Positions 6,944 through 15,416 of a stretch of 64,000 bases of DNA are shown here, one piece after another; the stretch's first letter is position 1, and each line of letters opens with the position of its first letter. Source of the stretch: Dawidia cretensis (GTDB lineage Bacteria; Bacteroidota; Bacteroidia; Cytophagales; Cyclobacteriaceae). Under the pieces are notes generated by a model. The model was not told the origin of the DNA and searched no databases. It saw nothing but the letters and a program-made list of their open reading frames with translations. Location of the stretch: assembly GCF_018598175.1 (NCBI RefSeq), contig NZ_JAHESE010000035.1, forward strand, positions 1 through 64,000. The letters are read 5' to 3'. The translations under genes and the position numbers were made by a program.

Positions 6944-9481
6944 ATGAGATACCAGACGAAGTATGTATGGGTAGCTATGTGCTGCCTGACGTGGGGGTTG
7001 ATCTCCTGCGACAAATCCAAATCTACAACACCCGCGGACGGCGCGACCGCACAATTTACCAGCGCCCATGCACCGGCCTATCCGTTGGTGACGATCGATC
7101 CGTATACCAGTGCCTGGTCGATGGCCGACAATCTGTATGATGACGCCGTGCGCCACTGGACCGGCGAAATCCACGCGTTAACCGGCGCCGTGCGCGTAGA
7201 CGGTACGGTATATCGCTTTCTGGGCAAGGAAAAATATCCCTTAAAAGCCCTCGTTCCCATGGCGAAAGATCAGGCCTGGGAAGGCCAGTACACCACAAAA
7301 GCTCCTGCTGCCGGCTGGGAAAAACCCGAGTATAAACCGACGGGTGCGTGGAAAAGCGGTAAAGCGGCCTTTGGCACAAAGGATTTTAATTCCAGCGTCA
7401 CTGTTTGGGACGCAGACGACATTTGGGTGCGGCGTACGTTTACGCTGTCCGAGATCGATTCGGCTGTATACCTGATCTATTCACACGACGACAATTTCGA
7501 ATTGTATCTCAATGGCCAGGAGATTGTTAATACCGGCGCCGCCGCGCGCATGGACGTGCTGTTAAAGATCGACGCATCGTTGCTGCGTAAAGACGGCCCC
7601 AACATCCTTGCCGGCCATTGCAAAGACACCGGTGGCCTGGCGTATCTTGATTTTGGCCTGTATACCAATTCAGCGCAACCGGAAGTATTTAAACAAACTG
7701 CGAAACAGGATGGCGTTGCCGTGTCGGCCACCCAAACCCGCTATGACTTTACCTGCGGCGGGGTAGGACTGGAAGTGACATTCCGCTCGCCGCTGCTGCC
7801 CACCGACCTCAACCTGCTGTCGCGTCCGATCAGCTTCGTCGACTACAGCGTGACGTCGAACGATGGCCAGGAACACGCCGTGGAAGTATATTTTGAAATG
7901 ACGCCGAGCTGGGCCGTGAATAGCCTAAATCAGGAGGTTGTCGTAACGGAGGGTAAAGCCGGCAATGTAGCGTATCTGCGTGCGGGCACCACCGAACAAC
8001 CGGTATTAAAGCGCAAGGGCGACAATGTGCGTATAGACTGGGGGTATGCTTACCTCGTATCGCCACAGCCGGAACAAACGAAACTGGGCATTGGCACGTC
8101 GGCTGTCGCCGCGAAAGAGCAATTTAGTAACAACGGAGACCTGGCGGCCAGCGCCGGCGAGACCAAGGCCAAGCTGACCGATAGCACGCCGGCCATGAGC
8201 TATGTACACAATCTGGGTAAGGTAGGTTCCAAGGCATCTTCGGGTTACATCATGATTGCGTACGACGACGTATCGTCCATTCAATACTTTGGCGACAACC
8301 GTCCGGCCTGGTGGAAACAAACGAAAAACGCCACTATCGATGACATCCTGAACGAAGCACAAGCCGATTACCAGGAGGTAAAGGAGAAGTGTAATGCATT
8401 CGATAAACAAGTATACGCGGAGACGCTGCAAGCAGGTGGTAAGCAATATGCCGACATTTGTGTACTGGCTTTCCGCCAGTCCATTGCGGCGCACAAGCTG
8501 ACCCAGGACTCCGTTGGCAACATCCTCTTTCTTTCGAAAGAGAATTTCAGCAACGGCTCGATCGGTACGGTAGACGTGACATATCCTTCTGCCCCGCTGT
8601 TCCTGAAATATAATCCTGAGCTGCTCAAGGGCATGATGAACCCGATCTTTTATTACTCCGAAAGCGGCAAGTGGAAGAAGCCCTTCGCGGCGCACGATGT
8701 CGGTACGTACCCGCTGGCCAACGGTCAGACCTATGGCGAAGATATGCCGGTGGAAGAGTGCGGTAACATGCTCGTGCTGACAGGCGCTATTGCCAAGCGT
8801 GAGGGCAATGCCAACTACGCGAAGGCGCACTGGAAGGTGCTTACGACCTGGGCGGGTTATTTGCGTGAGAATGGTCTTGATCCGGCAAACCAGCTTTGTA
8901 CGGACGACTTCGCCGGTCACCTGGCGCATAATACTAACCTGTCGATCAAAGCTATTATGGGCATTGCCTCTTACGGTATGCTGGCAGAGATGCTGAACAA
9001 GCAGGATACGGCCAAGCTGTACAAAGAAGAAGCTGCGCGTATGGCGGAAGAGTGGGTGAAGATGGCGAATGACGGCGATCATTACCGCCTCACATTCGAC
9101 CAGCCCGGTACCTGGAGCCAGAAGTATAACATGGTGTGGGATAAGCTGCTTGGCTTCAATATTTTCCCGAAGGAAGTGGCTGAACGCGAGTTGAAATATT
9201 ATCTCACGAAGCAGAATACGTATGGTTTGCCGCTTGACAGCCGTCGTACGTATACTAAATCCGATTGGATTGTTTGGACGGCAACGCTGGCGAATGACAG
9301 CACGACGTTTAAGAAGATTATTGATCCGCTTTATACGTATGTGACGGGGACGCCTACGCGTGTGCCGATGTCGGATTGGTATGAGACTACTGATGGGAAG
9401 CAGGTGGGCTTTCAGGCTCGCTCTGTTGTAGGGGGGTACTTTATTAAATTGCTGGAGGAGGCGCCGAAGGTTAATCAGTAA
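6944..9481 (+). CDS. DUF4965/DUF5127 'glutaminase A'-family lipoprotein
   Basis: An 845-residue protein with a lipoprotein signal (LTWGLISC, Cys24 region), so it is probably anchored in the outer membrane or periplasm. The order YPLVTIDPYTSAWSMADNLY, DDAVRHWTG, then a long N-terminal beta domain and a C-terminal helical part (EECGNMLVLTGAIAKREGN, HNTNLSIKAIMGI, MVWDKLLGFNIFP, LPLDSRRTYTKSDW) matches the glutaminase/DUF4965 family. The name comes from fungal GtaA homologues; in Bacteroidota such genes often sit in glycan loci and may be (alpha/alpha)6 hydrolases. The ATG at 6944 is preferred to the TTG at 6941. Confidence 0.8.
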   Translation: MRYQTKYVWVAMCCLTWGLISCDKSKSTTPADGATAQFTSAHAPAYPLVTIDPYTSAWSMADNLYDDAVRHWTGEIHALTGAVRVDGTVYRFLGKEKYPLKALVPMAKDQAWEGQYTTKAPAAGWEKPEYKPTGAWKSGKAAFGTKDFNSSVTVWDADDIWVRRTFTLSEIDSAVYLIYSHDDNFELYLNGQEIVNTGAAARMDVLLKIDASLLRKDGPNILAGHCKDTGGLAYLDFGLYTNSAQPEVFKQTAKQDGVAVSATQTRYDFTCGGVGLEVTFRSPLLPTDLNLLSRPISFVDYSVTSNDGQEHAVEVYFEMTPSWAVNSLNQEVVVTEGKAGNVAYLRAGTTEQPVLKRKGDNVRIDWGYAYLVSPQPEQTKLGIGTSAVAAKEQFSNNGDLAASAGETKAKLTDSTPAMSYVHNLGKVGSKASSGYIMIAYDDVSSIQYFGDNRPAWWKQTKNATIDDILNEAQADYQEVKEKCNAFDKQVYAETLQAGGKQYADICVLAFRQSIAAHKLTQDSVGNILFLSKENFSNGSIGTVDVTYPSAPLFLKYNPELLKGMMNPIFYYSESGKWKKPFAAHDVGTYPLANGQTYGEDMPVEECGNMLVLTGAIAKREGNANYAKAHWKVLTTWAGYLRENGLDPANQLCTDDFAGHLAHNTNLSIKAIMGIASYGMLAEMLNKQDTAKLYKEEAARMAEEWVKMANDGDHYRLTFDQPGTWSQKYNMVWDKLLGFNIFPKEVAERELKYYLTKQNTYGLPLDSRRTYTKSDWIVWTATLANDSTTFKKIIDPLYTYVTGTPTRVPMSDWYETTDGKQVGFQARSVVGGYFIKLLEEAPKVNQ

Positions 9482-9499
9482 GGATAGAGATATATAGTT

Positions 9500-9538
9500 A
9501 AAAGGCCATCTCCGGTGTGGGATGGCCTTTTGTTTTTT
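9500..9538 (+). terminator. Rho-independent terminator after DUF4965 gene
   Basis: AAAAGGCCATC (9500-9510) pairs perfectly with GATGGCCTTTT (9521-9531) around a 10-base loop and runs into TTGTTTTTTAT. It lies 19 bases after the stop codon of the plus-strand gene. Confidence 0.85.
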
Positions 9539-9547
9539 ATGGGGTTC

Positions 9548-9618
9548 CTCGCCAGTCTGAAGACTGGCATCGGCGGGGGGCCAAGTCGCCCTCCCTTCGG
9601 TCGGAAGACTTGAACCAG
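9548..9618 (+). repeat. Double-hairpin intergenic repeat, copy 2
   Basis: The second copy has the perfect first hairpin GCCAGTCT-GA-AGACTGGC (9551-9568) and the second arm pair CAAGTC ... GACTTG. It sits in the convergent gap between the DUF4965 gene and the GH92 gene, right after a conventional terminator. Confidence 0.9.
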
Positions 9619-9628
9619 GTGCTCGTTG

Positions 9629-11860
9629 TTATTGTGGGATGTCGTTTTTGTTGGTTCCCCATTTGGAGGGGGTTTTGCCCATGTAGATTTTTAGGGTGCC
9701 GCCTGCTGTGAGGTCTGTGTGGCGGATGAACGATTTTGTGTAGGCTTTGCCGTTCAGTTCCATTTTTTGGATATAGATGTTCTCGGCGCTGTTGCCGACA
9801 ACGTCGAGGGTGAAGGGTTTGCCGGATGTTTGGATGATGGCGTGGTCTACTAATGGCGAACCGAATACGTACTGGCCATCGGCTGGATTTACGGAATAGA
9901 AGCCCAGCGCTGATAGTATATACCAGGCTGACATCTGGCCTACGTCTTCGTTGCCACAGAGGCCGTCGGGTTTAGATGTATAGAATGTGCTGGTGATTTT
10001 GCGAATGAGGGGTGCGGTCTTGTAGGGTACCCCGGCGTAGGCATATAAATATGTAGTATGATGGCCTGGTTCGTTGCCGTGCGCGTACTGGCCAATCAGG
10101 CCGCTGATGTCGGGTGAGCTGCCGTGGCCGAGGTCTGAGGCGATTGTGAATAGCGAGTCAAGCTTGCTCAGGAATGCTTCCCGACTGCCGAAGAGCTTAA
10201 TGAGTCCGGGGGCGTCGTGCGATACGAGCCAGGTATACTGCCAGGCGTTTCCTTCGGCGTAGTCGTCTTCGCGGTGTTTAGACGCGATGGGGTCGAAGGG
10301 TGTGCGCCATTGGCCATTGCTGAGCTTGCCGCGCATAAACCGTGTTTTCGGATCGAAGTATTGGGTGTAGAGTTTCGCGCGCTTCGAGAAATATTCGTAG
10401 TCTTCCTTTTTGCCCAACGCCTTGGCCATACGGGCAATGCAGGCATCATCGATGGCATATTCCAGGCCTTTGGCCACGGACTCGACCATGCTGTCTGCCG
10501 GAATGTAGCGAAGCTTTTGTACGTAGTTGATGCCTTCTGTCTTTTGCATCGCCGACTGTTTTACGGCTTCGTATGCCAGGTTCACGTCAAAGCCGCGGTA
10601 GCCTTTCAGGTAGGCGTCGACAATGACGGGCACGGCGTGGTAGCCAAGCATGGTGTTTGTCTCGCTGCCCATCAGGTGCCATACCGGCAGTTTGCCTTGT
10701 TGTTGATAGATGGCGAGGAAGGTGTTGATGATATCCGGCACGCGGTCGCCGTGCACCAGGGTATACAGCGGGTGATACGCGCGGTAGGTGTCCCAGAGCG
10801 AGAAGGTGGTATAGTTTGTGAAGGGTGCTTTTGTATATACTTTTTTGTCGGTTCCGCGGTAGTCGCCGTTGACATCGTTAAAGAGCGACGGGGCGATCAT
10901 GGTGTGGTATAGGGCGGTATAAAACACCTTTTTGGTTTCCTCCGGGCCTTTGATGCGCACTTTGCTCAGCTCGTTGTTCCACTGTGTGTCGGCAGCTTTT
11001 GCGGTGGCCGTAAAGTCCCATCCCGGTAGCTCCGATTCGATGTTTTGCAGGGCGTTTTCGAAGCTCACCGGCGAGAGGCCGACTTTGATCTTCAGGACTT
11101 CGCCCGGTATATCGCGGAAGCTCAGCACTGCCTGAATGCGTTTGCCTTTTGTTTCCGGTTTGTTGCCCGCGGCCACGGCGCTGTCGTATAACGCGACCGA
11201 TGCGACGGGGTGGGAGAGCTTAATCGCAAAGTATTGGCGTTGGTCGGAAGACCAGCCTTTTGAAAAACGATAACCAACAAGCGTCTTATCGTCCACCTGG
11301 CGGATGTAGGCTTCTACCGGCGCATCCCAACCAATGCCTTCGATGAGGTCGACAAGCACGTGGGGTTTCTCATAGGGCTTTTTAAATGTATACTGGTGAA
11401 AGCCTACACGCGCGGTGGTCGTGAGCTCGGCCTGAATGTTGTATTTGTCCAGGAGTACTTTATAGTAGCCCGGGCGGGCGATTTCGTTTGCGTGTGAGAA
11501 TGTGGACAGGTAGCCTTCGTTCGGATTTTCTTTTGTGCCTTTTGCTAACACGGGTGCGCCGGTACCGGGCATGATGACGATGTCGTTCAGGTCACCGATA
11601 CCCGTACCGCTCAGGTGGGTGTGGGCAAAGCCGATGATGGTGTTGCTGGAGTAGTTGTAGCCGCTGCACCAGTCCCAACCCTCGAAGATGTTGACAGGCC
11701 CGAGCTGGGCGGCGCCAAAGGGTACGTTTGCCCCCACAAATACGTGGCCGTGGCCGGCCGAGCCGATCAACGGGTTAACGTACGGCGTGAGCGGCTCTTG
11801 CGCGTGGGCGCCCGTAAAAAATATGAAACATACGAAAGTGAAAATGGAAATTCTGGTCAT
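9629..11860 (-). CDS. GH92 family glycoside hydrolase (alpha-mannosidase-like)
   Basis: The 743-residue protein has a signal peptide (cleavage near GAHAQ) and then the GH92 start, VNPLIGSAGHGHVFVGANVP with PFGAAQLGP. Later hallmarks include GFAHTHLSGTG, LWDTYRAYHPLYTLVH, the GNAWQYTWLVSHD block, YAHGNEPGHHTTYLYAYAG and the C-terminal GNEDVGQMSAWYILSALGFY, all typical of Ca-dependent exo-alpha-mannosidases acting on mannan or N-glycans. Length fits the family. It faces the DUF4965 gene tail to tail, and its promoter lies in the 11861-12027 gap. Confidence 0.93.
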   Translation of the reverse strand: MTRISIFTFVCFIFFTGAHAQEPLTPYVNPLIGSAGHGHVFVGANVPFGAAQLGPVNIFEGWDWCSGYNYSSNTIIGFAHTHLSGTGIGDLNDIVIMPGTGAPVLAKGTKENPNEGYLSTFSHANEIARPGYYKVLLDKYNIQAELTTTARVGFHQYTFKKPYEKPHVLVDLIEGIGWDAPVEAYIRQVDDKTLVGYRFSKGWSSDQRQYFAIKLSHPVASVALYDSAVAAGNKPETKGKRIQAVLSFRDIPGEVLKIKVGLSPVSFENALQNIESELPGWDFTATAKAADTQWNNELSKVRIKGPEETKKVFYTALYHTMIAPSLFNDVNGDYRGTDKKVYTKAPFTNYTTFSLWDTYRAYHPLYTLVHGDRVPDIINTFLAIYQQQGKLPVWHLMGSETNTMLGYHAVPVIVDAYLKGYRGFDVNLAYEAVKQSAMQKTEGINYVQKLRYIPADSMVESVAKGLEYAIDDACIARMAKALGKKEDYEYFSKRAKLYTQYFDPKTRFMRGKLSNGQWRTPFDPIASKHREDDYAEGNAWQYTWLVSHDAPGLIKLFGSREAFLSKLDSLFTIASDLGHGSSPDISGLIGQYAHGNEPGHHTTYLYAYAGVPYKTAPLIRKITSTFYTSKPDGLCGNEDVGQMSAWYILSALGFYSVNPADGQYVFGSPLVDHAIIQTSGKPFTLDVVGNSAENIYIQKMELNGKAYTKSFIRHTDLTAGGTLKIYMGKTPSKWGTNKNDIPQ

Positions 11861-11900
11861 GACCCTGCACGTTTAAACTGTTCCCTACTGAAATAATGAG

Positions 11901-11933
11901 GCCCCGAGCCCTTTCTGAGTAGGGGCTCGGGGC
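11901..11933. terminator. Strong GC-rich hairpin between two minus-strand genes
   Basis: GCCCCGAGCCC (11901-11911) pairs perfectly over 11 bases with GGGCTCGGGGC (11923-11933) around an 11-base loop. It lies downstream of the membrane-protein gene at 12028 and about 40 bases upstream of the GH92 start. Neither side has a clean T run, so it may be a weak terminator or a 5' leader structure of the GH92 mRNA. Confidence 0.5.
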
Positions 11934-12027
11934 GTAGAAAAACGGCCTTAGCGATACGCTAAAAGGGTTTAGCTACGGTGTCAAAAGTAGCCAGGGGAAC
12001 GTTCAGATGCAACCCCGCTCATCAATC

Positions 12028-12411
12028 TTACGCGGGTTGGCTCAGGCCGCGCCGTTGCAGGCCTGCCATTGCCGCTACCCAGGCTGCCACGCCCAGAATG
12101 AGCAGGTTTCCGACCAGGGAAAGCGCAACAGGTTGTAAAACGACCACCAGGATGCTAACCAGTACCCACGATACGTCCAGCACAATAATGAGGCGCACCA
12201 GTCCGGGGGCCTGCGGCTGTCGCAACGCCGCAACGATGACCAGCGCAGCGAACGCTACCAGAAAAAGACCTACTTCAACAAAAGGGGTCGGCGTAGTTAC
12301 ACCAAACCAGGATGCGAATGTGCCGGCGAATACGGCTAGCAGTGCGCCGGTAGCGCCCGAGCTGATGCCATTCAGAAAAAGAACATTGCGGAGATTAAAC
12401 AGGCTATTCAT
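12028..12411 (-). CDS. Four-helix membrane protein of unknown function
   Basis: From the ATG at 12411 the product has 127 residues and four hydrophobic helices (roughly residues 10-35, 42-62, 72-95 and 98-118). I prefer this start to the one at 12444 because MNSLFNLRNVLFLNG begins right before the first helix. It resembles small DoxX- or SPW-like membrane proteins only in general form. It is divergent from the AraC-type gene at 12560 and may be under its control. Confidence 0.6.
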   Translation of the reverse strand: MNSLFNLRNVLFLNGISSGATGALLAVFAGTFASWFGVTTPTPFVEVGLFLVAFAALVIVAALRQPQAPGLVRLIIVLDVSWVLVSILVVVLQPVALSLVGNLLILGVAAWVAAMAGLQRRGLSQPA

Positions 12412-12559
12412 ATGTCTATGTGTTTTTTGTTTTTGATGATTCAAAGGTATCCTACGCGCCGGGCGGGCGGCTTACCTTTATGCGCCAAGCGTTTACCATT
12501 TTACGCCACCGGGTTTGCGGGCTGTAGAAAGCCGTGTTTTTGCTTTTACCTTTACGCGT

Positions 12560-13561
12560 ATGGAAGAACAACGCCATTCTCTATTGATGACCTTGTTGGC
12601 TTACGCCGTGCAACGCGGTGTAGCGCCAGAAGCGATTACCCAGGCAGCCCATGTGGACCTGTCTGCTATGCGAAACGGTACGGCTACCATCACCTCCCGG
12701 CAATATGACGATCTGTGGTTTCATGCAGCACAGTTGTGCCAGGACCCGCTCTTTGGATTGCACTTCGGCGAGTCCATTCAATTGACAGCTTTGGGTATCG
12801 TGGGACAGATCATACAGACCAGCCGTACGGTGGGCGAGGCGTTGACAACGGTGGCGCCGCTTACGGCGTTGGTGACGGATCAATATACCGTCGAGATCAA
12901 GCGGACGCGTGCGGCGTTTACTACCAGTCTGAAACCTGTTGCGCCGGTAAAAGAGCTTTCGCCGGCGACGCGGCATTTGCGCGACTTTTTAACGGTGTTT
13001 ATGATTCACGAGCTCGATGGCTTGCTGCTGAAGAAGGTGCAGCCGCTTACGGCTACTTTTCCCGACGCTGTTGCGCCGGCAAGCGAATACACTCGCGTGC
13101 TTCGCTGTGCGCCTACGAGAAAGGCTGGGCCGTGTACGATTACTTTTGATGCTCATTACTGGGACGAGCCTATCATTACGGCGAACTATGCGTTGCAGCA
13201 AATACTGTTACAGCGTGTTGCTGGTCTCACTACGGTGTTGCCTACAGTCGCTCCGGGATTCAAAGATCGTGTGTTGACTTGTTTGGAGGGACATAGTTAT
13301 CTGGGGATACTCACGCTTGAGGATGTTGCGGCTAATTTCAATATGAGTCCGCGGAGCTTGCAACGGCGATTGCAAGAGGAGCACGTTTCTTTTCAACAGC
13401 TTGCGGATGATGTGCGGAAGTCGCTGGCGCTGCGGTATCTTTCAACGCGTAGTCATCCTGTTAAGGAGGTTTCTGCTATTCTTGGGTATAATGAGCTTAG
13501 CGCTTTTAGCCGGGCGTTTAAGCGCTGGACGGGGAAGACTCCGATTGAATACCAGGCTTAA
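12560..13561 (+). CDS. AraC-family regulator with Arabinose_bd-type N-terminal domain
   Basis: From the ATG at 12560 the protein has 333 residues. The first ~190 residues match the OruR/MmsR-like N-terminal domain (LLAYAVQRGVAPEAI, FGLHFGESIQLTALGIVG, MIHELDGL), and the C-terminal AraC HTH pair follows (LTLEDVAANFNMSPRSLQRR, then SAILGYNELSAFSRAFKRWT). A longer reading upstream has no ATG near the RBS and is less likely. The gene is convergent with the SusD gene and divergent from the membrane protein at 12411. Its ligand is unknown. Confidence 0.88.
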   Translation: MEEQRHSLLMTLLAYAVQRGVAPEAITQAAHVDLSAMRNGTATITSRQYDDLWFHAAQLCQDPLFGLHFGESIQLTALGIVGQIIQTSRTVGEALTTVAPLTALVTDQYTVEIKRTRAAFTTSLKPVAPVKELSPATRHLRDFLTVFMIHELDGLLLKKVQPLTATFPDAVAPASEYTRVLRCAPTRKAGPCTITFDAHYWDEPIITANYALQQILLQRVAGLTTVLPTVAPGFKDRVLTCLEGHSYLGILTLEDVAANFNMSPRSLQRRLQEEHVSFQQLADDVRKSLALRYLSTRSHPVKEVSAILGYNELSAFSRAFKRWTGKTPIEYQA

Positions 13562-13590
13562 AAAAAGAGGCTGTTGTGGGGAACAGCCTC
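13559..13590 (-). terminator. Terminator of the SusC/SusD operon (minus strand)
   Basis: GAGGCTGTT (13567-13575) pairs with AACAGCCTC (13582-13590). Read on the minus strand, the hairpin is followed by a run of T formed by the A tract at 13560-13566. It overlaps the stop codon of the AraC-type gene on the other strand, so the convergent genes share this space. Confidence 0.8.
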
Positions 13591-13641
13591 TCTTCGTGTG
13601 TCGCTGCCATGCGTAGTATTTCGCGCCAGCAACGATGATGT

Positions 13642-15372
13642 TTAATAATTCTGATTCTGTGTCAGCGTAGCCTTACCGTTTACCTGACTATTTAATATTT
13701 CCTGTAGCGGAATCGGAAAATACTCGTGCTTATTCGGCACAAATCGTGCTTCTCTTAAATAGGTTCGCTTTGTTTTTTCCACCTCGTAGTATGCATTCAG
13801 TGTTTGATCCGCGATCTTCCAACGCACGAGATCAAACCGCCGATGGCCTTCCATGGCAAACTCCAGGCGTTGTTCAAATTGTACAGCTTTTAGCGCCAGA
13901 TCGGCATCGGTCCAGGGATCGGTATATTCGTTAATGACATAGTTGGCGGCGGGTGTTCCATCCGCATTTTTTACCCAGCCGTCGGGATTTGCGGCACGGG
14001 CTCGCACCTGATTCACATACCCCCGGGCTGTTTCCAGGTCAGCTTGCCGCACGGCAATCTCTGCCAGCCAGAGCAACACATGCGCATAGCGGATCATGCG
14101 ATAATTATTGGCGTTCAGACGTGGGTTGCCAACGAAGGTAGCGGTACCAACGTCCGAGCGATACATTACGTGCTTCTTGGGTGAATAGGGGCCGGCGTAC
14201 GCCTGATCACGCACATAGGTCTTGCCGGGGTGAACACCCCAATCGAGGTATGGTATGCCGCGTCGACCGACGGTCCAGTCGAGGCGGGGGTCGAGGGTAC
14301 CGGTGTACGGTGTAAACTCGCCGGTTACCTCGATGCCCTGATCGTTCTTAACATCTTCGTCGTTAAATGTATCGAGCAACGGCAAGCCGTCGTCGTCGGT
14401 CTTAAACGCATTGACCAGGTTCTGCGAGGGTTGGAAGAAACCGCAGCATGTCGTTACACCACCACCGCCGTAGGGGTAGTTGAGCGTAGATCCGATGTTT
14501 CCATTTTCACCATTGGGCGCGCCGTCGTTCACGGAGTATTGTACTTCAAAAATCGACTCCAGGTTGTTGTTGGTCACCGTGCGGAAATTATCGTGGAAGC
14601 GGGGAACGAGCTCGTATTGGTGGCTGTCAACAATCGCCTCCAGTAATATTTTGGCCTCCGGATATTTTTCCTGAAACAGGTAGGCTTTTGCCAGTGTCGC
14701 GGCCGCGGCCCATTTGGTCGCGCGGCCCCGTTGGCGCTGGGTTGCCGGCAGTGTGTTATATGCGGCCAGCAGGTCCTCTTCAATGCGGGGCCAGATATCT
14801 TTGTCATTGGGCACTTTATAGCTTTCCAGGTCGGTTGGATTGTACATGGTTTCGTCGATATAGGGTATCATGTCGAACATCTTTTTAAGCTCGAAGTGAT
14901 AATGGCCACGGAGGAATCGTGCTTCGGCTACCAGTTGCGTCCGCTGGTCTTCGGTAATGTTTTCGGTAATCTGGGGTAACAGTTGCAGCAAGTCGTTGCA
15001 CCGGGCGATGCCGTCGTACATACCCCGCCATTTGCCCCGGAAGTATATATTGTCCGGGGAGATGTCGGCTTGCTCGATTTGCGAGATGGGCGGCTGGTCA
15101 CCTGAAATTGTGCCTTTATAAGCGTCGTCGGAGGCTACGCTGCCATACACCCAGTTGTCGGCACCGACCTGGTAAGAGCGATAGGCGCCTTCGGTGGTGG
15201 CCCAGCCGTCGAGTAACGAGTAGGCTGCGGTCAGCAAGGAGTTGGCGACAGAATAACTGCGCAGGGAAGGTAAGAGCAGCGCCGCCTTCGGTTTGGTTTC
15301 GAGAAAGGAGTCTGAACAACCGCTCCACAGGCTGAGCAGTGCGATGCTACAAAGCATGATGATCTTTTTCAT
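13642..15372 (-). CDS. SusD/RagB-family nutrient-binding lipoprotein (locus A)
   Basis: From the ATG at 15372 the protein has 576 residues: a lipoprotein signal (IALLSLWSGC), the SusD N-terminal block (CSDSFLETKPKA), TPR-like helices (ARFLRGHYHFELKKMF, AAAATLAKAYLFQ), LLWLAEIAVRQADLETARGY and the C-terminal FEQRLEFAMEGHRRFDLVRW with EYFPIPLQEI. An ATG at 15405 would add 11 residues and also leave the lipobox intact, so the start is open. SusD lids the outer-membrane pore formed by the SusC encoded 12-45 bases upstream. No glycoside hydrolase follows in this operon. Confidence 0.92.
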   Translation of the reverse strand: MKKIIMLCSIALLSLWSGCSDSFLETKPKAALLLPSLRSYSVANSLLTAAYSLLDGWATTEGAYRSYQVGADNWVYGSVASDDAYKGTISGDQPPISQIEQADISPDNIYFRGKWRGMYDGIARCNDLLQLLPQITENITEDQRTQLVAEARFLRGHYHFELKKMFDMIPYIDETMYNPTDLESYKVPNDKDIWPRIEEDLLAAYNTLPATQRQRGRATKWAAAATLAKAYLFQEKYPEAKILLEAIVDSHQYELVPRFHDNFRTVTNNNLESIFEVQYSVNDGAPNGENGNIGSTLNYPYGGGGVTTCCGFFQPSQNLVNAFKTDDDGLPLLDTFNDEDVKNDQGIEVTGEFTPYTGTLDPRLDWTVGRRGIPYLDWGVHPGKTYVRDQAYAGPYSPKKHVMYRSDVGTATFVGNPRLNANNYRMIRYAHVLLWLAEIAVRQADLETARGYVNQVRARAANPDGWVKNADGTPAANYVINEYTDPWTDADLALKAVQFEQRLEFAMEGHRRFDLVRWKIADQTLNAYYEVEKTKRTYLREARFVPNKHEYFPIPLQEILNSQVNGKATLTQNQNY

Positions 15373-15416
15373 AGGGATCGTGATGGATCGTTTATTTGTT
15401 TTCATATCATGTAGAA

